Source of the DNA: Conexibacter woesei Iso977N
GTDB taxonomy: Bacteria; Actinomycetota; Thermoleophilia; Solirubrobacterales; Solirubrobacteraceae
Assembly (NCBI RefSeq): GCF_000424625.1
Contig: NZ_AUKG01000004.1
Location: 248,001 to 312,000 of the forward strand
Direction: 5' to 3'
DNA: 64,000 nucleotides
Shown: positions 30,356 through 38,773 of the stretch, piece by piece
Layout: each line of letters opens with the position of its first letter
Position numbering within the stretch: position 1 is the first letter of the stretch
Translations under genes and position numbers: made by a program
Notes under the pieces: model-generated
Told to the model about the DNA's origin: nothing
Seen by the model: the letters and a program-made list of their open reading frames with translations, nothing else
Database searches by the model: none

Positions 30356-30390
30356 TTCGTTCTTTCTCTTGACAAACCTAATCTTTAGGT
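30356..30390 (+). promoter_or_regulatory. Promoter and operator of the ROK regulator operon
   Basis: ACCTAA-TCT-TTAGGT (30376-30390) is a perfect 6-bp inverted repeat and AT-rich for this genome. It contains a TAATCT -10 (30379-30384), which is 17 bp downstream of TTCGTT (30356-30361). A TTGACA at 30369 is the best -35 sequence but has no -10 at the right distance. ROK repressors typically bind such palindromes in their own promoters. Confidence 0.55.
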
Positions 30391-30408
30391 GAGAGGGTCC
30401 ACGTCGAG

Positions 30409-31623
30409 ATGGGTCATGAAGGGTCCGGATCGCTCGAGTCCCTGCGCGAGCGCAACCGGCGGCGGGTGCTGAGCGCCCTCCGCGTCGCAGGGATCACGTC
30501 ACGCGCCGAGCTTGCTCGGCGCACGGGTCTGTCCCGTACGACCGTGTCCTCGTTGATCGCGGACCTCGTCCGCGACGGCCTCGTCGCCGAGCGCGTCGAC
30601 CACTCCGCCGCCCCCGGTGCGCAGGGCGGCCGCCCGCCGGTCCTGGTGTCGCTCGACCGCCGCGCCGGCGCCGCCGTCGGCGTCGACTTCGGCAAGAGCC
30701 ACGTGACGGTGGCTGTGGCGGACCTCGGTCATACCGTCCTCTCGGAGGTCCGGCGCGAGCTGCCCTCCGACCACCGCGCCGAGCAGGGCCTGGACGCCGC
30801 GAGCGAGCTGGTCGAGACCGCGCTGGCCGAGGCCGGCATCGACAAGTCCTTCGTCCTCGGCGTCGGGATGGGCCTCCCGGGCCCGGTCCACGCCGACACC
30901 GGCACGGTCGGATCGACGTCGATCCTCCCCGGCTGGGTCGGGATCACGGCCGCCCGCGCGATGAGCGACCGCCTCTCGCTGCCCGTCCGCGTCGACAACG
31001 ACGCCAACCTCGGCGCGCTCGCCGAGCACGTCTGGGGCGCCGGCGAGGGCGTCGACGACATGATCTACCTCAAGCTCGCGACCGGCATCGGCGCGGGCCT
31101 CGTGCTCAACGGCCGCCTCTACGTCGGCGTCGGCGGCACGGCCGGGGAGATCGGGCACACGATCATCGACGAGCACGGCCCCGTGTGCCGCTGCGCCAAC
31201 CGCGGCTGCCTCGAGACGCTCGCCTCCGGCGCCGCGACCGTCGACCTCCTGCGCCCCACGCTCGGCGAGGACCTCACGCTGTCGCGCGTCGTCGAGCTGA
31301 CCCTGGAGGGCCACCCCGCCGCCACGCGCGTCGTCGCCGACGCCGGGCGCCACATCGGCCGCGCGGTCGCCAACCTCGTCAACCTGCTCAACCCCAGCCG
31401 CGTGGTCGTCGGTGGCGAGATGGCCGCCTGCGGCGACGTCCTGCTCGAGCCGCTGAGCGCCGAGTGCCACCGCCACGCGATCTCCAGCGCCGGCGACGAC
31501 GTCGAGGTGGCCCACGGGCCGCTCGGTGATCGCGCACAGGTATTGGGCGCTCTGGCCCTGGTGCTGCAGGATGCGGAGACGTTCTCCACGCCCGTCGATC
31601 ACCTCCAGGAGATCCAGGCGTGA
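30409..31623 (+). CDS. ROK-family transcriptional regulator
   Basis: A 404-residue repressor/kinase-like protein. Residues 18-75 form the MarR-like winged helix-turn-helix (LSALRVAGITSRAELARRTGL, recognition SRTTVSSLIADLV), and residues about 85-400 form the ROK sugar-binding domain with AVGVDFGKSHVTVAVADL, GVGMGLPGPV, RVDNDANLGALAEHVWG and the zinc motif CRCANRGCLETLAS. Sugar binding releases DNA in XylR/NagC-type members. It is the first gene of a cluster with a sugar ABC importer, separated from the binding protein by 69 nt, and is probably controlled by its own palindrome. Confidence 0.93.
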   Translation: MGHEGSGSLESLRERNRRRVLSALRVAGITSRAELARRTGLSRTTVSSLIADLVRDGLVAERVDHSAAPGAQGGRPPVLVSLDRRAGAAVGVDFGKSHVTVAVADLGHTVLSEVRRELPSDHRAEQGLDAASELVETALAEAGIDKSFVLGVGMGLPGPVHADTGTVGSTSILPGWVGITAARAMSDRLSLPVRVDNDANLGALAEHVWGAGEGVDDMIYLKLATGIGAGLVLNGRLYVGVGGTAGEIGHTIIDEHGPVCRCANRGCLETLASGAATVDLLRPTLGEDLTLSRVVELTLEGHPAATRVVADAGRHIGRAVANLVNLLNPSRVVVGGEMAACGDVLLEPLSAECHRHAISSAGDDVEVAHGPLGDRAQVLGALALVLQDAETFSTPVDHLQEIQA

Positions 31624-31692
31624 GCCAGAACACCTACAACAAGACTTCCCTCAATCCCTGTCCCCTGCACCTCGAGGAGGAGCGTGCTTTCC

Positions 31693-32829
31693 ATGCGTAG
31701 TTCGAAGTGGGTGTCGGTCGTCGCGGCCGCAGCCCTCACGTTCGGCGTTGCCGCCTGCGGCAGCGACGACAACAACAGCTCGACGACGTCGAGCAACTCT
31801 GCTGCGAGCACCGGCTCGTCGAGCAGCGCCGGCAAGACCGGCAAGATCGCCCTGCTGCTGCCGGAGTCCAAGACGGCGCGTTACGAGTCCCAGGATCGCC
31901 CGAGCTTCACCGCGAAGCTCAAGGAGCTTTGCTCCGGCTGCGACCTGATCTACTCCAACGCCGATCAGGACGCCGCCAAGCAGCAGTCCCAGGCCGAGGC
32001 CGCCCTCACCAACGGCGCCAAGGTCATCGTGCTCGACCCGGTGGACTCCGCTTCTGCGGCGTCGATCGTGACGCGCGCGGCGCAGCAGAGGGTGCCGGTC
32101 ATCTCGTACGACCGTCTCATCCTGAACTCGAAGCCGGCCTACTACATCTCGTTCGACAACGTGAAGGTCGGCCAGCTGCAGGGCCAGTCGCTCGTCGACA
32201 AGCTCAAGGCCGACGGCAAGAGCTCCGGCAAGATCGTGATGATCAACGGCGCCCCGACCGACAACAACGCCAAGCTGTTCAAGCAGGGCGCGCACTCGGT
32301 CATCGACAAGTCCGGCCTGAAGGTCGCCAAGGAGTACGACACCCCGGACTGGTCGCAGGACAAGGCCCAGTCCGAGATGGAGCAGGCGATCACCGCCCTC
32401 GGCAAGAACGGCTTCGTCGGCGTCTACTCCGCCAACGACGGCAACGCGGCGGGCATCGTGGCCGCGATGAAGTCCAACGGCGTCGACCCGACCAAGATCC
32501 CGATCACGGGTCAGGACGCGCAGCTCGACGGCGTCCAGCGCATCCTCGCCGGCCAGCAGTACATGACGGTCTACAAGGCGATCAAGCCCGAGGCCGAGGC
32601 CGCCGCGCAGCTCGCCGTCAACCTGTTGAACGGCCAGCAGCCGGCCAACGGCGTCGTCAACGGCAAGACCAACAACGGCACGATCGACGTCCCGTCGGTC
32701 CTGCTCAGGCCGGTCGCCGTGACCAAGGACAACGTCAAGGACACGATCATCGCGGACGGCTTCTGGAAGCCCTCGCAGATCTGCGTCGGCCAGTACGCTG
32801 CCGCCTGCAAGTCCGCCGGCATCCAGTAG
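31693..32829 (+). CDS. Sugar ABC transporter substrate-binding lipoprotein (xylose/ribose type)
   Basis: A 378-residue lipoprotein: signal peptide with lipobox FGVAAC (C22), Ser/Asn-rich linker, then a periplasmic-binding-protein type 1 fold (GKIALLLPESKTARYESQDR, DPVDSASAASIVTRAAQQRV, GVYSANDGNAAGIVAAMKS). It resembles XylF and other CUT2 family pentose binders (Asp/Gln-rich sugar contact GQDAQLDGVQ). It delivers sugar to the permease encoded next. The ATG at 31693 is preferred over the GTG at 31684 because AGGAGGAG (31675-31682) lies at proper distance. Confidence 0.92.
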   Translation: MRSSKWVSVVAAAALTFGVAACGSDDNNSSTTSSNSAASTGSSSSAGKTGKIALLLPESKTARYESQDRPSFTAKLKELCSGCDLIYSNADQDAAKQQSQAEAALTNGAKVIVLDPVDSASAASIVTRAAQQRVPVISYDRLILNSKPAYYISFDNVKVGQLQGQSLVDKLKADGKSSGKIVMINGAPTDNNAKLFKQGAHSVIDKSGLKVAKEYDTPDWSQDKAQSEMEQAITALGKNGFVGVYSANDGNAAGIVAAMKSNGVDPTKIPITGQDAQLDGVQRILAGQQYMTVYKAIKPEAEAAAQLAVNLLNGQQPANGVVNGKTNNGTIDVPSVLLRPVAVTKDNVKDTIIADGFWKPSQICVGQYAAACKSAGIQ

Positions 32830-32859
32830 CCAGAAGTAGCTGAAAGGGAGTTGCCCGAG

Positions 32860-33639
32860 ATGGCAGAGACCACCCCCCTGCTCGAGCTGCGGGGGATCAC
32901 CAAGCGGTTCGGCGCCGTTCGCGCGCTGAACGGCGTGGACTTCCGGGTCATGCCCGGCGAGGTCGTTGGCCTCGTCGGTGACAACGGCGCCGGCAAGTCC
33001 ACGCTCGTCAAGGTCATCTCGGGCATTCACCCGGGCGACGAGGGCGAGTACCTGTGGGACGGGAAGAAGGTGTCCGTCAACACGCCCCCGGACGCAACGG
33101 GACTCGGGATCGCGACGGTGTACCAGGACCTCGCCTTGTGCGACAACCTGGACGTCGTCGAGAACCTGTTCCTCGGGCAGGAGGCCACCGCTGGTGGCCT
33201 CCTGGACGAGGTCACGATGGAGAAGAAGGCCAACGACCTGCTCGAGGAGCTGTCGGTCACCACGATCCAGTCCGTGCGCGGCGAGGTCGGGGCGATGTCC
33301 GGCGGCCAGCGGCAGTCGGTCGCGATCGCCCGATCCCTACTGGGCGATCCCAAGATGGTGATCCTCGACGAGCCGACCGCGGCATTGGGCGTGGCCCAGA
33401 CCGCGCAGGTCCTGAGGCTGATCACCCGCCTCAAGGAGCGCGGGCTCGGCGTGATCGTCATCTCCCACAACTTGCGTGACGTCTTCGAGGTCGTCGACCG
33501 CATCTGGGTCATGCGCCTGGGTGCCAACGGCGGCGAGTTCGACGTCAACAACACCAACGAGCAGGAAGTCGTCGCCGCCATCACCGGGCTCACCGGCAAC
33601 GGCAACCGCACCAAGACGGAAGGAACGGTGACCCAGTGA
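32860..33639 (+). CDS. Sugar ABC transporter ATP-binding protein (single-domain, CUT2 type)
   Basis: A 259-residue ATPase with Walker A GDNGAGKST, Q-loop region TVYQDLALCDNLDVVENLFL, signature MSGGQRQSVAIARSLL, Walker B MVILDEPTAALG and the switch His in VIVISHNL. It carries only one ABC domain, unlike the two-domain RbsA/XylG; FrcA-like single-domain members exist. It energises sugar uptake by the permease, with which it overlaps by 4 nt (GTGA). AAGGGAG precedes the ATG by 9 nt. Confidence 0.94.
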   Translation: MAETTPLLELRGITKRFGAVRALNGVDFRVMPGEVVGLVGDNGAGKSTLVKVISGIHPGDEGEYLWDGKKVSVNTPPDATGLGIATVYQDLALCDNLDVVENLFLGQEATAGGLLDEVTMEKKANDLLEELSVTTIQSVRGEVGAMSGGQRQSVAIARSLLGDPKMVILDEPTAALGVAQTAQVLRLITRLKERGLGVIVISHNLRDVFEVVDRIWVMRLGANGGEFDVNNTNEQEVVAAITGLTGNGNRTKTEGTVTQ

Positions 33640-34883
33640 GCACCAGCACCGAACCGACGCCGCCCTCGACCGAGCCCACGCTGTCCGACGCCGCGGCGCA
33701 GAAGGAGTCGATGCCGACCGGCGTCAAGGACTTCTTCAACCGCATCCGGACCGGCGACCTCGGGTCGCTGCGCGTCCTGATCCTGCTGGCGATCGTCTGG
33801 ATCATCTTCCAGTCCCAGGAAGACCGCTTCCTGTCGGCGACCAACATCGTCAACCTGTCGCTGCAGATCACCGCGGTCGCGCTGATCTCCGTCGGCGTCG
33901 TGCTCGTCCTGCTGCTCGGCGAGATCGACCTGTCGGTCGGCGCCGTGTCCGGCGTGACGTCCGCGATCGTCGCGGTGCTGAGCGTCCAGCACGGCTGGGC
34001 CCCGGTCCCGGCGATCGTCGCCGGCCTCGTCGTCGGCCTGCTGATCGGCGCGTTCCAGGGCTTCATCTCGACGCGCTTCAACATCCCGACGTTCGTCGTG
34101 ACCCTGGCGGGTCTGCTGGGCTGGCAGGGCCTGCAGCTGAAGGTGCTCGGCGAGACCGGCACCGTGAACCTGAACCCGGGCCTGCTGACCGACCTGGCCG
34201 GCAAGTTCCTGGCCGACAGCACCGGCTGGATCGTCGCGATCGTCTGCGTGGTGCTGTTCGCGCTCGGGACGCTGCGCGGCTACCAGCGCCGCCTGGCCAG
34301 CGGGCTCGCTGCGCCGCCCGTCGCCCTGGTCATCATCCGCATCGCCGCCGTGGCGGTCGCCGCGTTCCTGTTCGTCTACGTGGTCAACAGGGACCGTGGC
34401 GTGCCGGTCGCGGTGCTGATCCTGCTCGGCTTCGTCTCCGCCTTCGACTTCTGGACGCGGCGGACGAAGTTCGGCCGCCACATCTACGCGGTCGGCGGCA
34501 ACATGGAGGCCGCGCGGCGCGCCGGCATCGCGGTCTTCCGCGTCCGCGTGCTCGTGTTCTCCCTGGCCTCGATGATGGCGGCGGTCGGCGGCATCATGGC
34601 CGCGTCGCGCCTGCTGGCCGTCAACCAGTCCTCGGGCGGGTCGGACCTGCTGCTGAACTCGATCGCGGGCCCGGTCATCGCCGGCACCTCGCTGTTCGGC
34701 GGCCGCGGCAACGTGTGGTCGGCCCTGCTCGGTGCCCTGGTGATCGGCTCGATCTCCAACGGCATGGACCTGTTGGCCTACACCTCGGCCACGAAGTTCA
34801 TGGTCACGGGCGCGGTCCTCCTCGGTGCCGTCGTCCTGGACTCCGCCGCCCGCATGGGCCGCGCGGCGTCCGGCCGCGTGTAG
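33636..34883 (+). CDS. Sugar ABC transporter permease (CUT2/XylH type)
   Basis: A 415-residue membrane protein with about ten helices and the branched family motifs GEIDLSVGAVSGVTSAIVAV, FISTRFNIPTFVVTLAG and GGNMEAARRAGI (the EAA-like loop contacting the ATPase). The Pro/Ser/Thr-rich first 30 residues are cytoplasmic. It forms the pore for the sugar captured by the preceding lipoprotein. The GTG overlaps the ATPase stop (GTGA). A strong terminator follows 30 nt after the stop. Confidence 0.93.
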   Translation: MSTSTEPTPPSTEPTLSDAAAQKESMPTGVKDFFNRIRTGDLGSLRVLILLAIVWIIFQSQEDRFLSATNIVNLSLQITAVALISVGVVLVLLLGEIDLSVGAVSGVTSAIVAVLSVQHGWAPVPAIVAGLVVGLLIGAFQGFISTRFNIPTFVVTLAGLLGWQGLQLKVLGETGTVNLNPGLLTDLAGKFLADSTGWIVAIVCVVLFALGTLRGYQRRLASGLAAPPVALVIIRIAAVAVAAFLFVYVVNRDRGVPVAVLILLGFVSAFDFWTRRTKFGRHIYAVGGNMEAARRAGIAVFRVRVLVFSLASMMAAVGGIMAASRLLAVNQSSGGSDLLLNSIAGPVIAGTSLFGGRGNVWSALLGALVIGSISNGMDLLAYTSATKFMVTGAVLLGAVVLDSAARMGRAASGRV

Positions 34884-34912
34884 CGCAGCACAGCAACACG
34901 TACGCCTTGCAG

Positions 34913-34946
34913 AGGGGCGGCCGGTCTTCGGACCGGCCGCCCCTTT
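34913..34946 (+). terminator. Strong intrinsic terminator after the sugar importer operon
   Basis: A 14-bp stem AGGGGCGGCCGGTC / GACCGGCCGCCCCT closed by the very stable TTCG tetraloop (34927-34930) and followed by TTT. It lies 30 nt after the permease stop and isolates the downstream DeoR operon. Confidence 0.9.
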
Positions 34947-35002
34947 GTCGTCGTGGGGCGTCGGCGGCCTGACGCGACGCGCAGGCGCTCCGGGCGAAGC
35001 GG

Positions 35003-35008
35003 TAACTT
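35003..35008 (+). promoter_or_regulatory. -10 box of the DeoR-type operon
   Basis: TAACTT ends 8 nt before the ATG at 35017 without a Shine-Dalgarno sequence, so the mRNA is likely leaderless. No clear -35 box is seen. Confidence 0.4.
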
Positions 35009-35016
35009 GCGTCCGG

Positions 35017-35793
35017 ATGCGTGAAACTGCGGTTTTGCCGGATGCACGGCGCGAGGCGATCCTCGGCGCCCTGGCGCGCGACGGGCGCGTGGTCGCCACC
35101 GAGCTGGCGGGCGCGCTGGGCGTGTCGGACGACACGGTCCGGCGCGACCTCGACGAGCTCGCGGCCGCCGGGCGCGTGCGGCGCGTGCGCGGCGGCGCGC
35201 TGCCCGCGGCGGCGACGACGCCGGCACGGCTGGTCGAGCGGCTCGGGCACGGGACGCCGGAGAAGGCGGCGGTCGCGGCGCGCGCCGCGGCGCTGCTGTC
35301 CGACGAGGACGTCGTGTCGATCTGCGGCGGGACGACGGCGCTGGCGATCGCCCAGCTGCTGGCGGTCGACGGGCACGCGCGCCAGGTGATCACGACGTCG
35401 CCGGACGTCGCGCTGGCGCTGGCCGACGCGCCCGGCGAGGTGCTGCTCGCGGGCGGGCGGATCGAGCCGGACTCGCGCACCACGGTCGGCGCCGAGGCGG
35501 TCGACGCGATCCGCCGCGTCCGGGCCGGCGTCGCGGTGCTCGGCGCGTGCTCGCTGCACCCCGCGGTCGGGCTGACGACCTACCACGCGGGCGAGGCCGA
35601 GGTCGCGCGTGAGCAGGCGCGCTGCGCCGGGCGGCTGATGGTCGCGACGGAGGGCTCGAAGCTCGGCTCGACCGCGGCGCACGTGATCGCGCGCGCCGAC
35701 GACGTCGCGCAGCTGGTCACCGAGTCCTCCGCGCCGGAGGCCGAGCTGGCCGCGCTGCGCGCGCTGGGCGTCGACGTGGTGATCGCGTCGTGA
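35017..35793 (+). CDS. DeoR-family transcriptional regulator
   Basis: A 258-residue regulator with the DeoR wHTH at residues 9-60 (RREAILGALARDGRVVATEL, AGALGVSDDTVRRDLDEL) and the phosphosugar-sensing domain with the typical IEPDSRTTVGAEAVDAIR and EVAREQARCAGRLMVATEGSKLGSTA motifs. DeoR repressors answer to sugar phosphates. It starts an operon with an MFS permease and a HAD phosphatase, each overlapping by 4 nt, consistent with control of uptake and dephosphorylation of a sugar. Confidence 0.93.
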   Translation: MRETAVLPDARREAILGALARDGRVVATELAGALGVSDDTVRRDLDELAAAGRVRRVRGGALPAAATTPARLVERLGHGTPEKAAVAARAAALLSDEDVVSICGGTTALAIAQLLAVDGHARQVITTSPDVALALADAPGEVLLAGGRIEPDSRTTVGAEAVDAIRRVRAGVAVLGACSLHPAVGLTTYHAGEAEVAREQARCAGRLMVATEGSKLGSTAAHVIARADDVAQLVTESSAPEAELAALRALGVDVVIAS

Positions 35794-36953
35794 GCTTCGT
35801 CAAGCCCTCTCCGCGCGCGGCGGTCACCACGATCTTCCTGCTCAACGGCACGCTGCTGGGCACGTGGGGCGCGCGGATCCCGGCGATCCAGGACAGGCTC
35901 GACACCGGGCCGGGCGGCGTGGCGATCGCGCTGGCGGCGCTGGCCGCGGGCGCGCTGATCGCGATGCCGGTCGCGGGCAGGATCGTCTCCAGGCGCGGCA
36001 GCACGAACGTGGTCCGGGTCGCGGTCGCCGCGCTCGGGTTGATGTTGGTGTTGCCTGCGGCGATGCCGTCGCTGGCGCTGCTGACGCTGTCGACGTTCGC
36101 GCTCGGGCTCGCGAACGGGTCCCTGGACGTGTCGATGAACGTGCAGGGCGTCGAGGTCGAGCGCGCGGCCGGGCGCGCGATCTTCTCCTCGATGCACGCG
36201 GCGTTCAGCGCGGGCGGGCTGGTCGGCGCGGGGCTCGCGGCGCTGGCCGTCGTCGCGGACGTCGGGCCGGTCGTGCAGTTCGCCGTTGTTGGTGTTCTCG
36301 GCGCGGCGATCGGCGAGTGGATGGCGCGGTCGCTGATCCCGGACGCGGCGCCGCCGGAGACCCACGAGGCGAGCGCGTCGCCCGCGGCCACGAGCGGTGG
36401 GCGCTGGGCGCTGCGCGGGCTGGCGTTCTGCTGCCTGTTCTGCGAGGGCGCGGCGATGGACTGGAGCGCCGTGCACCTGCGCGCGATCGGCGCGGGCGCG
36501 GCGCTCGCTGCGCTCGCCTACGGCGCCTTCTCGGTCGCGATGGCGACCGGGCGGCTCGGCGGCGACTGGCTCAACGCGCAGATGGGGCCGGTGACGCTGG
36601 CGCGCCGCGGCGGCGCGCTGGCGGGTGTCGCGATGGCGGTGTCGCTGCTCGTCGGCGAGCCGGCGGTCGGGCTGTTGGCCTACATCCTGGTCGGCGCCGG
36701 GCTGTCGGTCATCACGCCGATGGTCTTCCGCGCCGCGGCGACCGGCGGCGACGCCGGCCCGGCGCTGGCGGCGGTGACGTCGACCGGCTACCTCGGCCTG
36801 CTGTCGGGCCCGCCGATCATCGGCGCGGTCGCGTCGCTGACCTCGGTCCCGACGGCGCTGACGCTGATGATCGTGGCTGCGGCGCTCGTCGTCGCGGGCG
36901 CGGGCGCGCTGGCGCCGACCAAGACCACCAACAAGACCCCGGAGGTCGCATGA
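35790..36953 (+). CDS. MFS transporter (YbjJ-like)
   Basis: A 387-residue, roughly 12-helix transporter. The first helix region FLLNGTLLGTWGARIPAIQD, the FALGLANGSLDVSMNVQGVEVE segment and AIFSSMHAAFSAGGLVGAG are typical of the YbjJ/fucose-permease-like branch. The GTG overlaps the DeoR stop (GTGA). Substrate not known; with DeoR and a HAD phosphatase a sugar or nucleoside-like compound is likely. The E. coli ybjJ gene likewise neighbours a HAD phosphatase gene (ybjI). Confidence 0.88.
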   Translation: MSFVKPSPRAAVTTIFLLNGTLLGTWGARIPAIQDRLDTGPGGVAIALAALAAGALIAMPVAGRIVSRRGSTNVVRVAVAALGLMLVLPAAMPSLALLTLSTFALGLANGSLDVSMNVQGVEVERAAGRAIFSSMHAAFSAGGLVGAGLAALAVVADVGPVVQFAVVGVLGAAIGEWMARSLIPDAAPPETHEASASPAATSGGRWALRGLAFCCLFCEGAAMDWSAVHLRAIGAGAALAALAYGAFSVAMATGRLGGDWLNAQMGPVTLARRGGALAGVAMAVSLLVGEPAVGLLAYILVGAGLSVITPMVFRAAATGGDAGPALAAVTSTGYLGLLSGPPIIGAVASLTSVPTALTLMIVAAALVVAGAGALAPTKTTNKTPEVA

Positions 36954-37597
36954 CCGCGCTGTCCCTCTCCCCCGCTGCCGTCCTCTCCGACCTCGACGGC
37001 GTCCTCGTCGACTCCGGCGACTCGATCGAGGTCACGTGGTCGACGTGGGCGGAGTCGGTCGGGATCGAGCCGTCCGTGTTGCTGGGCTCGGTCCACGGGC
37101 GCCCGGCGCGCGACGTGATCGCCGAGTTCGCGCCGCACCTCGACGTCGCCGCCGAGGACGCGCGGATCGAGCGCATGGACATCGAGGGGCCGCCGGCGCG
37201 GCTGCTGCCGGGCGCACGCGAGTTGTTGATGGGGTCGAGCGTGGTCGGGTCGTCGTTCGCGGTCGTGACGTCGTGCCCGCCGGAGCTGGGACGCGTGCGG
37301 ATCGAGACCGCGGGGCTGCCGATCCCGCGCGTGTTCGTGACGTCCGACCGCGTCCGGGCGGGCAAGCCGGACCCGGAGGGCTACCTGCTGGCGGCGCGCT
37401 CGCTGGGGGTCGACCCCGCGGCGTGCGTCGTCTTCGAGGACGCGCCGGCGGGCGTGGCCGCAGGCGCCGCGGCGGGCGCGACGGTCGTCGGGATCACGAC
37501 GACGCACGCGCGCGACGAGCTGCTCGCCGCGGGCGCCGCGACCTGCGCCGCGACCGTCGCGGACGCGCTCTCCCTGGTCGCCGCTTCCCGGAGCTAG
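36950..37597 (+). CDS. HAD-superfamily phosphatase (sugar-phosphatase-like)
   Basis: A 215-residue HAD hydrolase with motif I SDLDGVLVDS, motif II-like VVTSC, the Lys motif GKPDPEGYLLAA and motif IV VFEDAPAGVAAG. This is the beta-phosphoglucomutase/DOG1-type subfamily with a helical cap. It probably dephosphorylates a sugar phosphate. The ATG overlaps the MFS stop (ATGA) with GGAGG at 36941-36945. Confidence 0.91.
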   Translation: MTALSLSPAAVLSDLDGVLVDSGDSIEVTWSTWAESVGIEPSVLLGSVHGRPARDVIAEFAPHLDVAAEDARIERMDIEGPPARLLPGARELLMGSSVVGSSFAVVTSCPPELGRVRIETAGLPIPRVFVTSDRVRAGKPDPEGYLLAARSLGVDPAACVVFEDAPAGVAAGAAAGATVVGITTTHARDELLAAGAATCAATVADALSLVAASRS

Positions 37598-37625
37598 GCT
37601 CGCCCGGTCAGATTCCGCACGCAGT

Positions 37626-37644
37626 GCCGTGACATCTTCACGGC
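37626..37644. terminator. Small hairpin between the HAD gene and the next secreted protein
   Basis: GCCGTGA-CATCT-TCACGGC is a 7-bp stem with a 5-nt loop, 28 nt after the HAD stop and immediately before the GGGAGGAG ribosome site of the next gene. Termination or a regulatory role is possible; there is no U-tract. Confidence 0.4.
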
Positions 37645-37663
37645 GGGAGGAGTCATACCGGGC

Positions 37664-38473
37664 ATGACCACGCTTCTGAACCCCAAGCGCGCCGCCCTCG
37701 CCGCGGTGGCCGCGCTGGCCGTGGCGGCCCCGGCCGCGGGCGCCGCCTCCGCCCCCTCGGGCATCGACCCCGCGATCTACGACGCCGGGGTCGCGCCGGG
37801 CACGGTGATGCACGGCGTGTCGTCGTTCGTCATCAGCGGCTCGGCGGGCAACGACATGAACCAGCGGATCGAGTGGTGGATCGCGTCGGACCGCTGGCGT
37901 TCGCAGACGACCGACACCAGGACCGGCAAGGCGGTCGGCGCCAGCGTCCACGACGCGAGCGGCACGACGTGGATCCGCTACGACCCGCCGGCCGGGATCC
38001 CGAAGGTCGAGCACTTCAGGGGCAACGACTCGATCCCCGGGCCGGGCTACCCCGCGGCCTACAACAAGGAGCTGCTGGCGGGCACCGAGCAGGGCTCCGA
38101 GCAGCACCGCTACTTCACGTCGCTGCAGGCGATCGGGCCGGTGACGATCGCGGGCGTGACCGGGACCAAGTACGAGCAGCTCGTGGATGGGAAGACCGGC
38201 ATCCAGGACTCGCAGGACGGGTCGCACGTGTGGATCACGCTCGAGGACGGCACGGCGCTGCCGCTGGCGCGTGAGTCGACGGCGCCGAACGGCAAGTGGG
38301 GCCAGTTCGACCAGAAGGAGGAGCTGATCTCCCGCGAGGTCGTGTCGGCCGACAGCACCGCCGGCAGCGCGGTCACGGCGCGCCTGTCGAAGGTCAGCTT
38401 CTCGAAGACGGTGAAGACCTGGAAGGCCAAGGTGGCCAAGGCGAAGCGGGCGTCGAAGAAGCACCACCGCTAG
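37664..38473 (+). CDS. Secreted protein of unknown function
   Basis: A 269-residue exported protein: signal peptide (core AALAAVAALAVAAPAAGAAS), a beta-rich mature domain (FVISGSAGNDMNQRIEWWIA, HVWITLEDGTALPLARESTA) recalling LolA/LppX-like lipoprotein-carrier folds, and a highly basic C-terminus (KAKVAKAKRASKKHHR). A GGGAGGAG site precedes the ATG. The next gene starts right after the TAG with no gap, so it is in one operon with an SH3-like protein and a fused ECF sigma factor. No family name is certain. Confidence 0.68.
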   Translation: MTTLLNPKRAALAAVAALAVAAPAAGAASAPSGIDPAIYDAGVAPGTVMHGVSSFVISGSAGNDMNQRIEWWIASDRWRSQTTDTRTGKAVGASVHDASGTTWIRYDPPAGIPKVEHFRGNDSIPGPGYPAAYNKELLAGTEQGSEQHRYFTSLQAIGPVTIAGVTGTKYEQLVDGKTGIQDSQDGSHVWITLEDGTALPLARESTAPNGKWGQFDQKEELISREVVSADSTAGSAVTARLSKVSFSKTVKTWKAKVAKAKRASKKHHR

Positions 38474-38773
38474 GTGCTGGGCCTGCGTTCACGCCGTGGC
38501 GCTCTCGCCGCGGTCGCGGTCTCGGCGGCGCTCTGCGCGTCGCCGGCCGTGGCCGCGGCTTCGCCGCGTTCGGCGGTCGTCTGCGTGGCGGCCGTCGGGA
38601 TGTACGAGACGCCGGGCGGCGCGCGAGTCGGGGTGCTCCACAGGGGCGACCGCGTGCGCGTCGTGACGGTCGGCGCCGACGACCCGTGGTGGCGCGTGGC
38701 GGCGGCGTTCGGGACGCGCGGCTGGGTGCGCGAGTCGGCGCTGTGCGACGGCGGCGGACGGCACGGGCGATGA
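38474..38773 (+). CDS. Small secreted SH3-like protein
   Basis: A 99-residue protein with a signal peptide (ALAAVAVSAALCASPAVAAA) and a short bacterial SH3 (SH3b) fold: VGMYETPGGARVGVLHRGDR, VVTVGADDPWWRVAAAFGTR, GWVRESALC. Such domains often bind peptidoglycan or protein Pro-rich peptides. The GTG follows the previous TAG directly, and its own TGA overlaps the ATG of the sigma factor gene. The next protein has a related SH3-like end, so both may sense the same wall signal. Confidence 0.72.
   Translation: MLGLRSRRGALAAVAVSAALCASPAVAAASPRSAVVCVAAVGMYETPGGARVGVLHRGDRVRVVTVGADDPWWRVAAAFGTRGWVRESALCDGGGRHGR

Noticed and set aside
30369-30374. Perfect TTGACA as the -35 box of the ROK gene
   Set aside because: No -10 box occurs 16-18 bp downstream; the TTCGTT/TAATCT pair fits better, although TTGACA could still contribute.
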